From Hyphomicrobiales bacterium (GTDB taxonomy: Bacteria; Pseudomonadota; Alphaproteobacteria; Rhizobiales; Rhizobiaceae): DNA of 64,000 nt. The notes beneath the pieces are model-generated. The model saw only the letters and a program-made list of their open reading frames with translations. It searched no databases and was not told the origin of the DNA. Location: assembly GCA_900472395.1 (NCBI GenBank), contig UCHV01000007.1:310001-374000 (forward strand), in the 5' to 3' direction. The translations under genes were made by a program, and so were the position numbers. Shown in pieces: positions 47,100-55,717 of the stretch (the stretch's first letter is position 1; each line of letters starts with the position of its first letter).

Positions 47100-47213
47100 T
47101 CAGAGAACTTTGCGGTGAACGAGCGCGCGTTTCTGGTCCAGTTTAAGGATCTGCAGCATTGCAACCAGAAAAGTGATAGAAATAAACATTGCGCATGCTT
47201 GAAGAACAATCAT
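47100..47213 (-). CDS. 37-aa putative single-span membrane peptide
   Basis: An ATG at 47211-47213, preceded by CGGAGAGAGAGC, opens a 38-codon frame. The peptide starts MIVLQACAMFISITFLVAML, is hydrophobic for about 22 residues and ends with a basic tail (QILKLDQKRALVHRKVL). The layout of one membrane helix followed by a Lys/Arg-rich cytoplasmic tail and a well-placed ribosome site is typical of real small membrane proteins. It lies 167 bases upstream of lpiA on the same strand. No homolog is known to me. Coding status is an inference from the ribosome site and composition. Confidence 0.5.
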   Translation of the reverse strand: MIVLQACAMFISITFLVAMLQILKLDQKRALVHRKVL

Positions 47214-47676
47214 TGCTCTCTCTCCGAAGGCGGTCATAGCCGGGGCATGATATAGTATTGCACGTCAAGCTTGCTCCAGGCTGACGCATTTCCACTTGGG
47301 AATTTTTTCCGAGCACCTGTCTATCCAAGTTTACGCATAAAAGACCTCGCCGCTGCACCGTTCATTAACCTTCGGGCAAGGAATTAACCATACATATGAA
47401 GGTACACGGCGAAATGGCCGGACGTGCGTCCGACCGTCAGGCATGAGGCCGCCGACGCTGTACCGGTTTTGACCCGGTATCCCATCATGACATTGCGAGA
47501 GCTGATCGGCTGGAAAGCCAGGCCGCTGCGGGTAACCACCGCGGCCCGAACTTCATGGCGTCGACTTTCGACGGTCGTGTCCCGAGGCTGGGCGGGCCCG
47601 GACAGGCCGACAGCAACGACAAAGACAGATTTTTCAGCGGTTCCGATCAGATCGGAACATCATCGGGGACTAGGTT
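47214..47676. promoter_or_regulatory. Promoter region of the chemotaxis operon
   Basis: These 463 bases lie between the small membrane ORF and the receptor gene. TTAACC occurs twice (in ATTAACCTTCGG at 47364-47375 and ATTAACCAT at 47383-47391), with an inverted CCTT-CGGGC-AAGG between. TTAACC resembles a CtrA half-site, but the spacing is not the usual N7, so this is only suggestive. A 103-codon plus-strand frame at 47424-47735 overlaps the receptor gene and shows no protein signature. Confidence 0.45.
47641..47657. promoter_or_regulatory. 17-bp perfect palindrome 20 bases before the receptor start codon
   Basis: TTCCGATC and its reverse complement GATCGGAA flank a central A. It ends 19 bases before the GTG of the receptor gene. 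It could be a DNA operator or an RNA hairpin controlling ribosome access. I know of no matching regulator. Confidence 0.5.
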
Positions 47677-49296
47677 GTGGGGCAGGATACGCCAACGGAA
47701 CAGGCGAGAAACGCACAGGCAGGCAGCCTGCGTGACCGCCTTGCGTTTGCCGGCCTGGATGCCCAGCAATGCGAGCTGCTGCGACGCTTTCGCCCCCTTC
47801 TCGAAGAGCAGCTGAAGACCGGTCTTCGCGATCTGTTTCTGCGTTTTCAATCCTTTCCCGATGCCGCCCGCAATTTCGAAAACGAACGCCAGCTCGATCG
47901 CCTGCACGATCTCCAGTCCTCGCATTGGAGCGTTCTGACCGACGCACGTTTCGATGCGCTTTATGCCGAGCGCGTCAAGGTTCTGTCCGATGCGCAAAGC
48001 CGCATGGGCCTCGATCCGCGCTGGCACGTTGCCGGCCATGCGGTCATGCTCGAACATCTGGTGGCGGCGTTGATCGAGCAGATCGGCGCGAAGTCCCTGC
48101 TGCCGGGCGCCCGTCGCCGCGACCAGGAAATTTCCGAAGCCATCTCCGCCGTCATCCGTCTTGTCATGGTGGATGTCGAGATTGCCGTTTCGCTGCGCTT
48201 CAACGAGTTGCGCCAGCGCCATCAGCGCGCCGCCGGCGAACAGCGCAAGGCCGACCAGACCCAGGCCGTCGATACGTTCTTCGATTTCGCCTCCGCCCTT
48301 TCTGTCAAGGATCTGACGGCCCGCATCGATACCGATGTGCCGGACGTCTATTCGGAACTGGCCGGCATTCTCAATCAAGCCGCCGAAGCCATGCGCGGTG
48401 CGATCGAAACCGTCGGCGACAAGATGAGCCGTGTCGATGCGCTGTCGTCCGGCCTCATCTCGGACGCCCACACCGTTGCCGGGGAAACTGCCGATCATGC
48501 CAGGCAGATCGGTGAAACGTCGGGCGAGTTGCGAGACCTGACCATCCGTTTCCGCGATACCGCCGGCCGCACCGTTGCCGCGGAAAAGGCCGCCACCGAA
48601 ACCCGCAAGTCGGTCGAGGAAAGCGGCGAGATCGTCGGGCGCGCCATCAGCGCCATGACCGACATCGAAAACTCGGCGGAAAAGATCGGCGAGATCATCG
48701 GCGTCATCGACGAGATCGCCTTCCAGACCAATCTTCTGGCGCTCAACGCCGGTATCGAAGCCGCACGTGCCGGCGATAGCGGCCGGGGTTTTGCCGTTGT
48801 CGCGCAGGAAGTCCGCGCTCTTGCCCAGCGTTCGGCGGATGCCGCCCGCGAGATCAAGACGCTGGTCACCGGCACGAAGAGCCAGGTGGGCGCAGGCGTC
48901 GACATGGTTCACCGCACGCAGGAAGCCATTGCCGGCATCGTCCGCCAGGTTTCCGACATCAATGAAAGCATTGCCGATATCGCCAGGGATAGCAGCGATC
49001 AGGTCGACTGTCTGAACCGCGTCACCGGCGAGATCGGCGAGATCGGCCACCGCGTCTCGGCGACGTCGGATGTTGCCCGTCGTTCCGGCGAAAATGCCGA
49101 CGAGCTTCATACCGTCATTCTGGAACTCGGTCAGACGATCCGCGAATTCCGCATCGCCCGCCAGGCTCATGAAACGGCCCATCGCCAGCCGCAGCGCCTC
49201 CAGGTGCAGCAGCCGGAAGGTGAAGCCGACGCGAACGAATACCACAACCCGGTGCATCAACTGTTCTCGGCGCAGCTCGCCGGGTTCAGGGCCTGA
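47677..49296 (+). CDS. Soluble methyl-accepting chemotaxis protein with protoglobin-type sensor domain (IcpA-like)
   Basis: The product is 539 aa from a GTG; an in-frame stop lies two codons earlier (TAG at 47671), which fixes the start. The N-terminal 170 residues resemble a globin-coupled sensor (LLRRFRPLLEEQLKTGLRDLF, then RVKVLSDAQSRMGLDPRW). At the position where HemAT-type sensors carry the heme-binding His before xRxGL, this protein has Gln107. The C-terminal half is a standard MCP signalling helix bundle with the tip EIAFQTNLLALNAGIEAARAG and GRGFAVVAQEVRALAQRS. There is no transmembrane segment, so it is cytoplasmic. No CheR-binding pentapeptide is seen at the C-terminus. It heads the che operon, as the soluble receptor does in Sinorhizobium. 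Confidence 0.9.
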   Translation: MGQDTPTEQARNAQAGSLRDRLAFAGLDAQQCELLRRFRPLLEEQLKTGLRDLFLRFQSFPDAARNFENERQLDRLHDLQSSHWSVLTDARFDALYAERVKVLSDAQSRMGLDPRWHVAGHAVMLEHLVAALIEQIGAKSLLPGARRRDQEISEAISAVIRLVMVDVEIAVSLRFNELRQRHQRAAGEQRKADQTQAVDTFFDFASALSVKDLTARIDTDVPDVYSELAGILNQAAEAMRGAIETVGDKMSRVDALSSGLISDAHTVAGETADHARQIGETSGELRDLTIRFRDTAGRTVAAEKAATETRKSVEESGEIVGRAISAMTDIENSAEKIGEIIGVIDEIAFQTNLLALNAGIEAARAGDSGRGFAVVAQEVRALAQRSADAAREIKTLVTGTKSQVGAGVDMVHRTQEAIAGIVRQVSDINESIADIARDSSDQVDCLNRVTGEIGEIGHRVSATSDVARRSGENADELHTVILELGQTIREFRIARQAHETAHRQPQRLQVQQPEGEADANEYHNPVHQLFSAQLAGFRA

Positions 49297-49344
49297 TGTG
49301 CCGATCATCGATTTTCTTTTTATGCCAACGACAAGGATCGGCTG

Positions 49345-49644
49345 ATGGCGAGCAAGAAAGCAGACAAGGGGAGCCTCAAGCTTGTTCCCGTACTCGACCT
49401 CAACGAGGCGTCGGTCCTGCATGGCCAGTTGACCAGCATGCGCGGCGAGGACGTCAAGATCGACGCATCCGAAGTCGAGCGCGTCGGCGTCCAGTGCGTT
49501 CAGGTGCTTCTGGCCGCGGCCAAGACCTGGGAAGCCGACAGCAAGAATTTCGTCTTCGAAAAGGTTTCGGAGGCATTCGAAAAAACGATGCAGCTTATCG
49601 GCATCAATATTGACCATCTGCTCGCCAAGGAGATCCGGCAGTGA
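49345..49644 (+). CDS. cheS: CheS-like STAS-domain chemotaxis protein
   Basis: The product is 99 aa with a STAS fold: VLDLNEASVLHGQLTSMRG, VKIDASEVERVGVQCVQVLLAAA and FVFEKVSEAFEKTMQLIGI. Size and position between the receptor and cheY1 match Sinorhizobium CheS. From the literature, CheS binds CheA and speeds CheY1-P dephosphorylation by strengthening CheA-CheY1 contact, making CheY1 a phosphate sink. The stop overlaps the GTG of cheY1 (GTGA), which indicates coupled translation. Confidence 0.85.
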   Translation: MASKKADKGSLKLVPVLDLNEASVLHGQLTSMRGEDVKIDASEVERVGVQCVQVLLAAAKTWEADSKNFVFEKVSEAFEKTMQLIGINIDHLLAKEIRQ

Positions 49645-50006
49645 AGAAAAAAGTCCTGACAGTGGATGATTCCAGAACGATCCGGAACATGCTTCTGGTT
49701 ACCCTCAACAATGCCGGTTTTGAAACCATCCAGGCAGAAGACGGCGTCGAAGGCCTCGAAGTTCTCGAAGGCTGCAACCCCGATGTCATCGTCACCGACA
49801 TCAACATGCCGCGTCTCGACGGCTTCGGTTTCATCGAAGGCGTTCGCCGCAACGAAAAATATCGCGCCATCCCGATCCTGGTCCTGACCACGGAAAGCGA
49901 TGCGGAAAAGAAGAACCGCGCCCGCCAGGCCGGTGCGACGGGCTGGATCGTCAAGCCTTTCGACCCTGCAAAACTGATCGATGCGATTGAGCGTGTAACC
50001 GCCTGA
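49641..50006 (+). CDS. cheY1: Chemotaxis response regulator CheY1
   Basis: The product is 121 aa from a GTG at 49641, with AAGGAG 8 nt upstream and overlap with the cheS stop. It is a single receiver domain: acidic pocket DD at 9-10, phosphorylatable Asp53 in VIVTDINMPRLDGF, Thr in VLTTESDAE and the Lys in IVKPFDP. In rhizobia with two CheYs, the copy next to cheS/cheA acts as a phosphate sink for CheY2. That assignment is by position. Confidence 0.92.
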   Translation: MKKKVLTVDDSRTIRNMLLVTLNNAGFETIQAEDGVEGLEVLEGCNPDVIVTDINMPRLDGFGFIEGVRRNEKYRAIPILVLTTESDAEKKNRARQAGATGWIVKPFDPAKLIDAIERVTA

Positions 50007-50022
50007 TACGGGAATTCCTGAA

Positions 50023-52254
50023 ATGGATATGAACGAAATCAAAGAGATCTTTTTCCAGGAGTGCGAGGAGCAGCTCGCAGAACTGGAATCTGGTCTTCTC
50101 AAGCTGAATGATGGCGACCGCGACCCGGAAACGGTGAATGCGGTGTTCCGTGCCGTCCACTCGATCAAGGGCGGTGCCGGTGCCTTCGGTCTCGACGACC
50201 TGGTTTCGTTCGCACACGTTTTCGAGACCACTCTCGACTGCGTGCGCTCCAACAAGCTGGAGCCCAATCAGGACGTTCTGAAAGTCATGCTGAAGTCGGC
50301 CGACGTTCTGGCCGACCTCGTCACCGCATCGCGTGATGGCGGCAGCGTCGATGAAAGCCGTTCGCGCGGCCTCGTCAAGGAACTCGAAGCACTGGCCAAG
50401 GGCGAAATGCCGAGTGGCGGCGCTGCCGAGGCACCGAAGGCGGCCCCTGTCGCTGCTGCTGCGCCGGCTGCGACCGACGACAGCGGTTTCCAGCCGATCC
50501 CGTTCTCCTTCGATGACGATTTCGGCGGCGATGACGCGGCCAAGTCCGTTTTCGAAGTCACTTTCAAGCCGCGTCGCGATCTGTTCGCCAAGGGCAATGA
50601 AGCCGCTCTCTTGCTGCGCGATCTTTCGCGCCTGGGCGAAATGGCTATCAATTGCGACACCGAAGCGCTGCCGGCACTGGACAAGATCGACCCGGAAGAA
50701 ACCTATTTCTCCTGGACGATTTCCGTCACCACCGACAAGACCGAGCAGGATGTCCGCGCCGTCTTCGAATTTGCCGAATGGGATTGCGATCTCGAGGTGA
50801 GCGAAGTTGCAGCGGAAGCTGCCGAAGAACTGCCGATGGTCCCGGTTCCGTTCGATCTTTCGGCTCTGGATGACGAGCCCGCTGCAGCGCCGGCACCGAC
50901 GCCGGTTGCCGAAGTGCCTGTCGACACGAAGATGGCCGCCGCCGCCGCGCGCGTGGAAAAGAAGGAAGCCGCAGCCGCTCCGGCCGCTGCTGCTGCTGCC
51001 AACAATGCCGCTGCCGCCGCCAACGCTGCCGGCCAGACGATCCGCGTCGATCTCGATCGCGTCGACCGCCTGATCAACCTCGTCGGCGAGCTCGTCATCA
51101 ATCAGGCGATGCTTTCCCAGAGCGTTGTCGAAAACGACACGAACGGCACCTCGTCCATCAACATGGGTCTCGAAGAGCTGCAGCAGCTCACCCGCGAGAT
51201 CCAGGACTCGGTCATGGCCATCCGTGCGCAGCCGGTCAAGCCGGTCTTCCAGCGCATGTCGCGTATCGTTCGCGAAGTGGCAGACATGGTCGGCAAGTCG
51301 ATCCGCCTCGTCACCGAAGGTGAAAACACCGAAGTGGACAAGACGGTCATCGACAAGATCGCCGAGCCGCTGACCCACATGATCCGTAATGCCGTCGACC
51401 ACGGCATCGAGAGCCCTGAAAAGCGCGAGGCCGCCGGCAAGGATCCGGAAGGCACGATCAAGCTTTCCGCAAAGCATCGTTCCGGCCGCATCCTGATCGA
51501 GCTGATCGACGATGGTGGCGGTATCAACCGCGAGCGCGTCAAGCAGAAGGCAATCGACAACGATCTCATTTCGCCGGATGCCAACCTGTCCGATGAAGAA
51601 ATCGACAACCTGATCTTCGCGCCGGGCTTCTCGACCGCCGACAAGATCTCGGACATTTCCGGCCGTGGCGTCGGCATGGACGTGGTCAAGCGTTCGATCC
51701 AGGCACTGGGCGGTCGTATCTCGATCTCCTCGCGTCCGGGTCTCGGCTCGACCTTCACCATGAGCCTGCCGCTGACACTTGCCGTCCTTGACGGCATGGT
51801 CGTCACTGTTGCCGGTCAGACACTGGTCGTACCTTTGACGGCGATCGTCGAAACGCTCCAGCCGGAAGCGTCGTCGATCCACTCCTTCGGTGCCAACCAG
51901 CGCCTGATCTCGATCCGCAACTCCTTCTGCCCGCTGGTCGATGTCGGTCGCATCCTGAATTTCCGCTCCACCCAGGCCAATCCGGTCGAAGGCGTGGCGC
52001 TTCTGGTGGAATCGGAAGGCGGCGGTCAGCGCGCCCTCATGGTCGATGCCATCCAGGGTCAGCGTCAGGTCGTCATCAAGTCGCTCGAAGCCAACTACAC
52101 CCACGTTCCTGGCATCGCTGCCGCAACCATCCTCGGCGATGGTCGCGTGGCGCTCATCCTTGACGTTGACGCGGTTGTGGCAGCCTCGCGCGGTCAGTCG
52201 ATGAAGCAGGATGGCGCGCTGAAGGCGGACATGTCGCTGGCAGCGGCAGGTTGA
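50023..52254 (+). CDS. cheA: Chemotaxis histidine kinase CheA
   Basis: The product is 743 aa. P1: HPt domain with the phospho-accepting His46 in FRAVHSIKGGAGAFGL. P2-like region around 150-275 (SVFEVTFKPRRDLFAKGNEA). An Ala/Pro-rich linker precedes P3 (dimerisation; VDRLINLVGELVINQAML). P4 kinase has the N-box LTHMIRNAVDHGIESPEKR, G1 IDDGGGI and G2 SGRGVGMDVVKRSI. P5 (about 600-735) is the CheW-like regulatory domain (FGANQRLISIRNSFCPLVDVG). It phosphorylates CheY1, CheY2 and CheB in response to receptors. It is in the operon between cheY1 and cheW. Confidence 0.96.
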   Translation: MDMNEIKEIFFQECEEQLAELESGLLKLNDGDRDPETVNAVFRAVHSIKGGAGAFGLDDLVSFAHVFETTLDCVRSNKLEPNQDVLKVMLKSADVLADLVTASRDGGSVDESRSRGLVKELEALAKGEMPSGGAAEAPKAAPVAAAAPAATDDSGFQPIPFSFDDDFGGDDAAKSVFEVTFKPRRDLFAKGNEAALLLRDLSRLGEMAINCDTEALPALDKIDPEETYFSWTISVTTDKTEQDVRAVFEFAEWDCDLEVSEVAAEAAEELPMVPVPFDLSALDDEPAAAPAPTPVAEVPVDTKMAAAAARVEKKEAAAAPAAAAAANNAAAAANAAGQTIRVDLDRVDRLINLVGELVINQAMLSQSVVENDTNGTSSINMGLEELQQLTREIQDSVMAIRAQPVKPVFQRMSRIVREVADMVGKSIRLVTEGENTEVDKTVIDKIAEPLTHMIRNAVDHGIESPEKREAAGKDPEGTIKLSAKHRSGRILIELIDDGGGINRERVKQKAIDNDLISPDANLSDEEIDNLIFAPGFSTADKISDISGRGVGMDVVKRSIQALGGRISISSRPGLGSTFTMSLPLTLAVLDGMVVTVAGQTLVVPLTAIVETLQPEASSIHSFGANQRLISIRNSFCPLVDVGRILNFRSTQANPVEGVALLVESEGGGQRALMVDAIQGQRQVVIKSLEANYTHVPGIAAATILGDGRVALILDVDAVVAASRGQSMKQDGALKADMSLAAAG

Positions 52255-52284
52255 TAGGCTAGTCTCAAGAGACGGAATGAAAGT

Positions 52285-52752
52285 ATGTCGTACGCCGTAA
52301 AAAATCTTGCTCAGGGTGACCGGGAACTCATCGCGTTCCGTGTCGGCGATCAGGAGTTTTGCGTGAATGTCATGGCGGTGCGCGAAATCCGCGGCTGGAC
52401 GAAAGCAACGCCCATGCCGCATGCGCCCTCCTATGTCATCGGTGTGATCAACCTGCGCGGCGCCGTTTTGCCGATCGTGGATTTTTCCGCCCGTCTCGGC
52501 ATGCGCAGCACCGAGCCGACCCCGCGCCACGTCATCATCGTGTCGCAGGTCGGTTCGCGCACAGTCGGCCTTCTCGTCGAAGCAGTGTCGGACATCCTGA
52601 CCGTCACCGAGGATAACATTCAGCCGGTGCCGGAAGTGGCATCGAGCCTGGTGAAGCAATATGCGCGGGGCATCCTCGCAATCGACAAGCGCATGATCTG
52701 CATGATCGAACTCGACACCCTGTTTCCCGAGAACGAAAGCGAAGCCGCATGA
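52285..52752 (+). CDS. cheW: Chemotaxis scaffold protein CheW
   Basis: The product is 155 aa: a single CheW domain linking CheA to receptors. It shows [45 protein letters not shown] (the conserved NLRG motif) and [17 protein letters not shown]. The stop overlaps the cheR start (ATGA), so translation is coupled. From memory, cheW is inside the che operon in Sinorhizobium and Rhizobium but not in A. tumefaciens C58, so its presence here is taxonomically informative. Confidence 0.95.
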   Translation: MSYAVKNLAQGDRELIAFRVGDQEFCVNVMAVREIRGWTKATPMPHAPSYVIGVINLRGAVLPIVDFSARLGMRSTEPTPRHVIIVSQVGSRTVGLLVEAVSDILTVTEDNIQPVPEVASSLVKQYARGILAIDKRMICMIELDTLFPENESEAA

Positions 52753-53657
52753 AGGCTATGAACGCCATGGATAGCCGGCAGTCACCGGACGAGATTCTGG
52801 CCAGCGGAGAATATCCGCTGTCACGCAAGGATCTCGCCGATATTGCGGCAATGATTTATGCCGATGCGGGGATCTATCTGAACGATAGCAAGGCTTCACT
52901 GGTGTATTCGCGTCTCTCGAAACACATTCGAAACCTGGGCTTGAGCGGCTTCCGCGAATATTGCGCGCTGGTCTCCTCGCCGGAAGGTGCGGCCCCGCGC
53001 CGGGAAATGCTGTCGCATCTGACGACCAATTTCACGCGGTTTTTCCGCGAGAACCACCATTTCGAGCACTTGCGCGACGAAGTTCTGCCGGGACTGATCA
53101 ACCGTGCCCGCTCCGGCGGCCGCGTGCGCATCTGGTCGGCCGCCTGTTCCGACGGACAGGAGCCCTATTCGATCGCGCTCACCGTTCTGGCGATGATGCC
53201 GAACGTCGCCGATTACGATTTCCGTATCCTGGCGACCGATATCGATCCCAAGATCCTCGCCCAGGCCCGCGCCGGCGTTTATGACGAAAACTCGCTGGAA
53301 ACGGTCTCGCCCGCCATGCGCAAGCAGTGGTTCCGGGAGGTCGATGCCGGCGGTCGCCGGAAATTCCAGGTCGATGATCGCGTCAAGAAGCTGATTACGT
53401 TCAATGAACTGAACCTGATGGCGCAGTGGCCGTTCAAGGGCGGTTTCGACGTGATTTTCTGCCGCAATGTGGTGATCTATTTCGATGAACCGACCCAGAT
53501 GAAGATCTGGTCGCGTTTTTCCGGCCTGCTGCCGGAAGGAGGTCATCTGTATATCGGCCATTCCGAGCGTGTGTCCGGAGACAGCAAGAACCTTTTCGAC
53601 AACATCGGAATAACGACCTACCGCTATACGGGTAAAGCTGCAGGAAGGAGGGCCTGA
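52749..53657 (+). CDS. cheR: Chemotaxis methyltransferase CheR
   Basis: The product is 302 aa: an AdoMet-dependent methyltransferase that methylates receptor glutamates. The N-terminal helical domain includes [19 protein letters not shown]. The catalytic domain includes [20 protein letters not shown] (AdoMet site; relatives have SxGEEPYS, here SDGQEPYS), [17 protein letters not shown] and [18 protein letters not shown]. Its start overlaps the cheW stop. It acts opposite CheB in adaptation. Confidence 0.95.
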   Translation: MKAMNAMDSRQSPDEILASGEYPLSRKDLADIAAMIYADAGIYLNDSKASLVYSRLSKHIRNLGLSGFREYCALVSSPEGAAPRREMLSHLTTNFTRFFRENHHFEHLRDEVLPGLINRARSGGRVRIWSAACSDGQEPYSIALTVLAMMPNVADYDFRILATDIDPKILAQARAGVYDENSLETVSPAMRKQWFREVDAGGRRKFQVDDRVKKLITFNELNLMAQWPFKGGFDVIFCRNVVIYFDEPTQMKIWSRFSGLLPEGGHLYIGHSERVSGDSKNLFDNIGITTYRYTGKAAGRRA

Positions 53658-53659
53658 TC

Positions 53660-54691
53660 ATGCCGGCACGCGTTCTCGTCGTAGATGACTCGCCCACCAT
53701 GCGCGGCCTCATCAGCGCCGTCCTGAATTCCGATCCGGACGTGAGCGTCGTCGGGCAGGCCGGTGACGCCATGGAAGCGCGCGCCGCGATCAAGGAACTC
53801 AATCCCGACGTCGTGACGTTGGATGTCGAAATGCCGAACATGAACGGCCTGGAGTTTCTCGACAAGATCATGCGGCTGCGCCCCATGCCGGTCATCATGG
53901 TTTCGGCCATGACGCATCATGGTGCAAACGCTGCCCTGGCCGCTCTTGAAATCGGCGCCTTCGATTGTGTCGGCAAGCCGGCCCCCGGTGACGTTCGTCC
54001 GTTCAGCGATCTGGCCGACAAGGTCAAGGCCGCTGCCCGTTCCAACCTGCGCCGTACTTCGACGCCGGCGGCAGTTGTGACACCTGCTACAGAATACAAG
54101 GTTGGCCGCAAGGTTGTGGCCATCGGTTCGTCTACCGGTGGTGTTGAAGCACTTATAACAGTACTTCAGAACTTTCCGAAAAACTGCCCGCCGACAGTAA
54201 TTACTCAACATATGCCGTCGACGTTTACCAAAAGTTTTGCAGAACGTCTTAATCGTATCTGCGCTCCTGTGGTGCAGGAAGCAACCGACGGCGCCCGGCT
54301 GGAGATCGGCAAGGTCTATCTGGCGCCCGGTGGTGAACGGCACCTGCAGGTCGCCAATCCGTCCGCTCCGGTCTGCCGACTGGTCGAGCGCGATCCGGTC
54401 AACGGCCACAGGCCGTCGGTGGATGTGCTGTTCGATTCGGTTGCCGAACTGGCCGGCCGCAATGCCGTCGGGGTCATCCTCACCGGCATGGGTCGCGATG
54501 GAGCATCCGGACTGCTGAGAATGCGCCAGGCCGGCGCGCGAACGGTGGGCCAGAACGAAAAGACATGTGTGGTCTACGGCATGCCGCGGGTCGCATACGA
54601 AATAGGGGCGGTTGAAACCCAGCTGCCCTTGAGCTCCATCGGTGAGGAAGTTTTGAAATTAACCGCCGCCCGCAAAGAAGGTACTGAATAA
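53660..54691 (+). CDS. cheB: Protein-glutamate methylesterase/deamidase CheB
   Basis: The product is 343 aa, starting 2 bases after the cheR stop. Receiver domain (1-120): [16 protein letters not shown], Asp in [15 protein letters not shown]. Methylesterase domain (about 150-340): catalytic Ser in [12 protein letters not shown], His in [18 protein letters not shown] and Asp in [11 protein letters not shown]. It removes methyl groups from receptors after phosphorylation by CheA. A patch of about 200 bases (roughly 54070-54290) uses codons rare in the rest of the gene (ATA, ACA, GTA, AGT, CAA), including the segment encoding the catalytic Ser and His, while the protein itself stays normal. Confidence 0.95.
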   Translation: MPARVLVVDDSPTMRGLISAVLNSDPDVSVVGQAGDAMEARAAIKELNPDVVTLDVEMPNMNGLEFLDKIMRLRPMPVIMVSAMTHHGANAALAALEIGAFDCVGKPAPGDVRPFSDLADKVKAAARSNLRRTSTPAAVVTPATEYKVGRKVVAIGSSTGGVEALITVLQNFPKNCPPTVITQHMPSTFTKSFAERLNRICAPVVQEATDGARLEIGKVYLAPGGERHLQVANPSAPVCRLVERDPVNGHRPSVDVLFDSVAELAGRNAVGVILTGMGRDGASGLLRMRQAGARTVGQNEKTCVVYGMPRVAYEIGAVETQLPLSSIGEEVLKLTAARKEGTE

Positions 54692-55081
54692 ATGTCTATC
54701 GCTGAAAAAATCAAAGTTCTGATCGTCGACGATCAGGTTACCAGCCGTCTTCTGCTCAGCGATGCCCTGACCCAGCTCGGCTTCAAGCAGATCACTGCAG
54801 CCGGCGACGGTGTGCAGGGCATGAAAATCATGTCTGAACAGCCGCATCACCTGGTGATCTCGGACTTCAACATGCCCAATATGGACGGCATCGGCTTTCT
54901 GCAGGCCGTGCGCGCCAACCCGAACACCAAGAAGGCTGCCTTCATCATCCTGACCGCGCAGGGCGACCGCGCGCTGGTTCAGCGTGCAGCGCAGCTTGGT
55001 GCCAACAACGTTCTGGCCAAGCCTTTCACGATCGAAAAGATGAAGGCTGCCATCGAGGCAGTATTCGGAGCCCTTAAATGA
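54692..55081 (+). CDS. cheY2: Chemotaxis response regulator CheY2 (flagellar motor effector)
   Basis: The product is 129 aa: receiver domain with [16 protein letters not shown], Asp in [29 protein letters not shown] and [12 protein letters not shown]. In rhizobia, the CheY next to cheD is the one that binds FliM and slows the motor. It starts directly after the cheB stop, and its own stop overlaps the cheD start (ATGA). Confidence 0.94.
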   Translation: MSIAEKIKVLIVDDQVTSRLLLSDALTQLGFKQITAAGDGVQGMKIMSEQPHHLVISDFNMPNMDGIGFLQAVRANPNTKKAAFIILTAQGDRALVQRAAQLGANNVLAKPFTIEKMKAAIEAVFGALK

Positions 55082-55635
55082 ATGACCTGGCGGGTGCCAA
55101 GCGAGTCCATATTATCCAGGGCGAATTCAAGGTGGTGGACGACCCTAACGTCGTTCTTTCAACCATCCTGGGTTCGTGCGTGGCTGCCTGCCTTCGTGAT
55201 CCTGTCGCCGGCGTCGGCGGCATGAACCACTTTCTACTGCCCGGATCCGGCGGTGCCATGAGCGGGGGCGGCGATGTCACGCGTTACGGCGTGCATCTCA
55301 TGGAACTGCTGATCAACGGTCTCCTCAAGAAGGGCGCCCGGCGCGACCGTCTGGAGGCCAAGATCTTCGGCGGGGCGAAAACCATTGCCAGCTTCTCCAA
55401 TGTGGGGGAGCAGAATGCGGCTTTCGCCGTGGAATTCCTTCGTGACGAAGGCATTACCGTGGTCGGTTCGTCGACGGGCGGGGAATTCGGGCGCAAGCTC
55501 GAATACTGGCCCGTCAGCGGCCGCGCCCGCCAATATCCGCTGACCGGTGCGGAAACCCAGAAGACCGTGGCAGCGGAGCAGCGTGTTCCCAAGCCGGCTC
55601 CCAAGCCGGTCGAAGACTCGATCGAATTTTTCTAA
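55078..55635 (+). CDS. cheD: Chemoreceptor glutamine deamidase CheD
   Basis: The product is 185 aa. Family motifs are present: [31 protein letters not shown], with the catalytic Cys in GSCVAACL and His in MNHFLLP, and [13 protein letters not shown]. It deamidates receptor glutamines to glutamates and can stimulate CheC-type phosphatases elsewhere. Its ATG overlaps the cheY2 stop. The C-terminal 30 residues are Pro/Lys-rich and variable. Confidence 0.95.
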   Translation: MNDLAGAKRVHIIQGEFKVVDDPNVVLSTILGSCVAACLRDPVAGVGGMNHFLLPGSGGAMSGGGDVTRYGVHLMELLINGLLKKGARRDRLEAKIFGGAKTIASFSNVGEQNAAFAVEFLRDEGITVVGSSTGGEFGRKLEYWPVSGRARQYPLTGAETQKTVAAEQRVPKPAPKPVEDSIEFF

Positions 55636-55717
55636 AAACCATTTTCATGACATGCCGAGGGCAGGGGGGCGTATTTTGTCACCCCGATCTCACCACTATC
55701 GAATTTCGAGGAAAGCT

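Noticed and set aside
47364..47391. CtrA binding site before the che operon
   Set aside because: Two TTAACC half-sites are present, but their spacing does not fit TTAA-N7-TTAA. Kept only as a remark in the promoter region entry.
47424..47735. 103-codon ORF overlapping the receptor start
   Set aside because: It has no ribosome site and an Arg/Thr-rich shadow-like composition, and it overlaps a well-supported gene.
49951..52659. 902-codon minus-strand frame opposite cheA/cheW
   Set aside because: Shadow of cheA and cheW, whose catalytic motifs are all on the plus strand.
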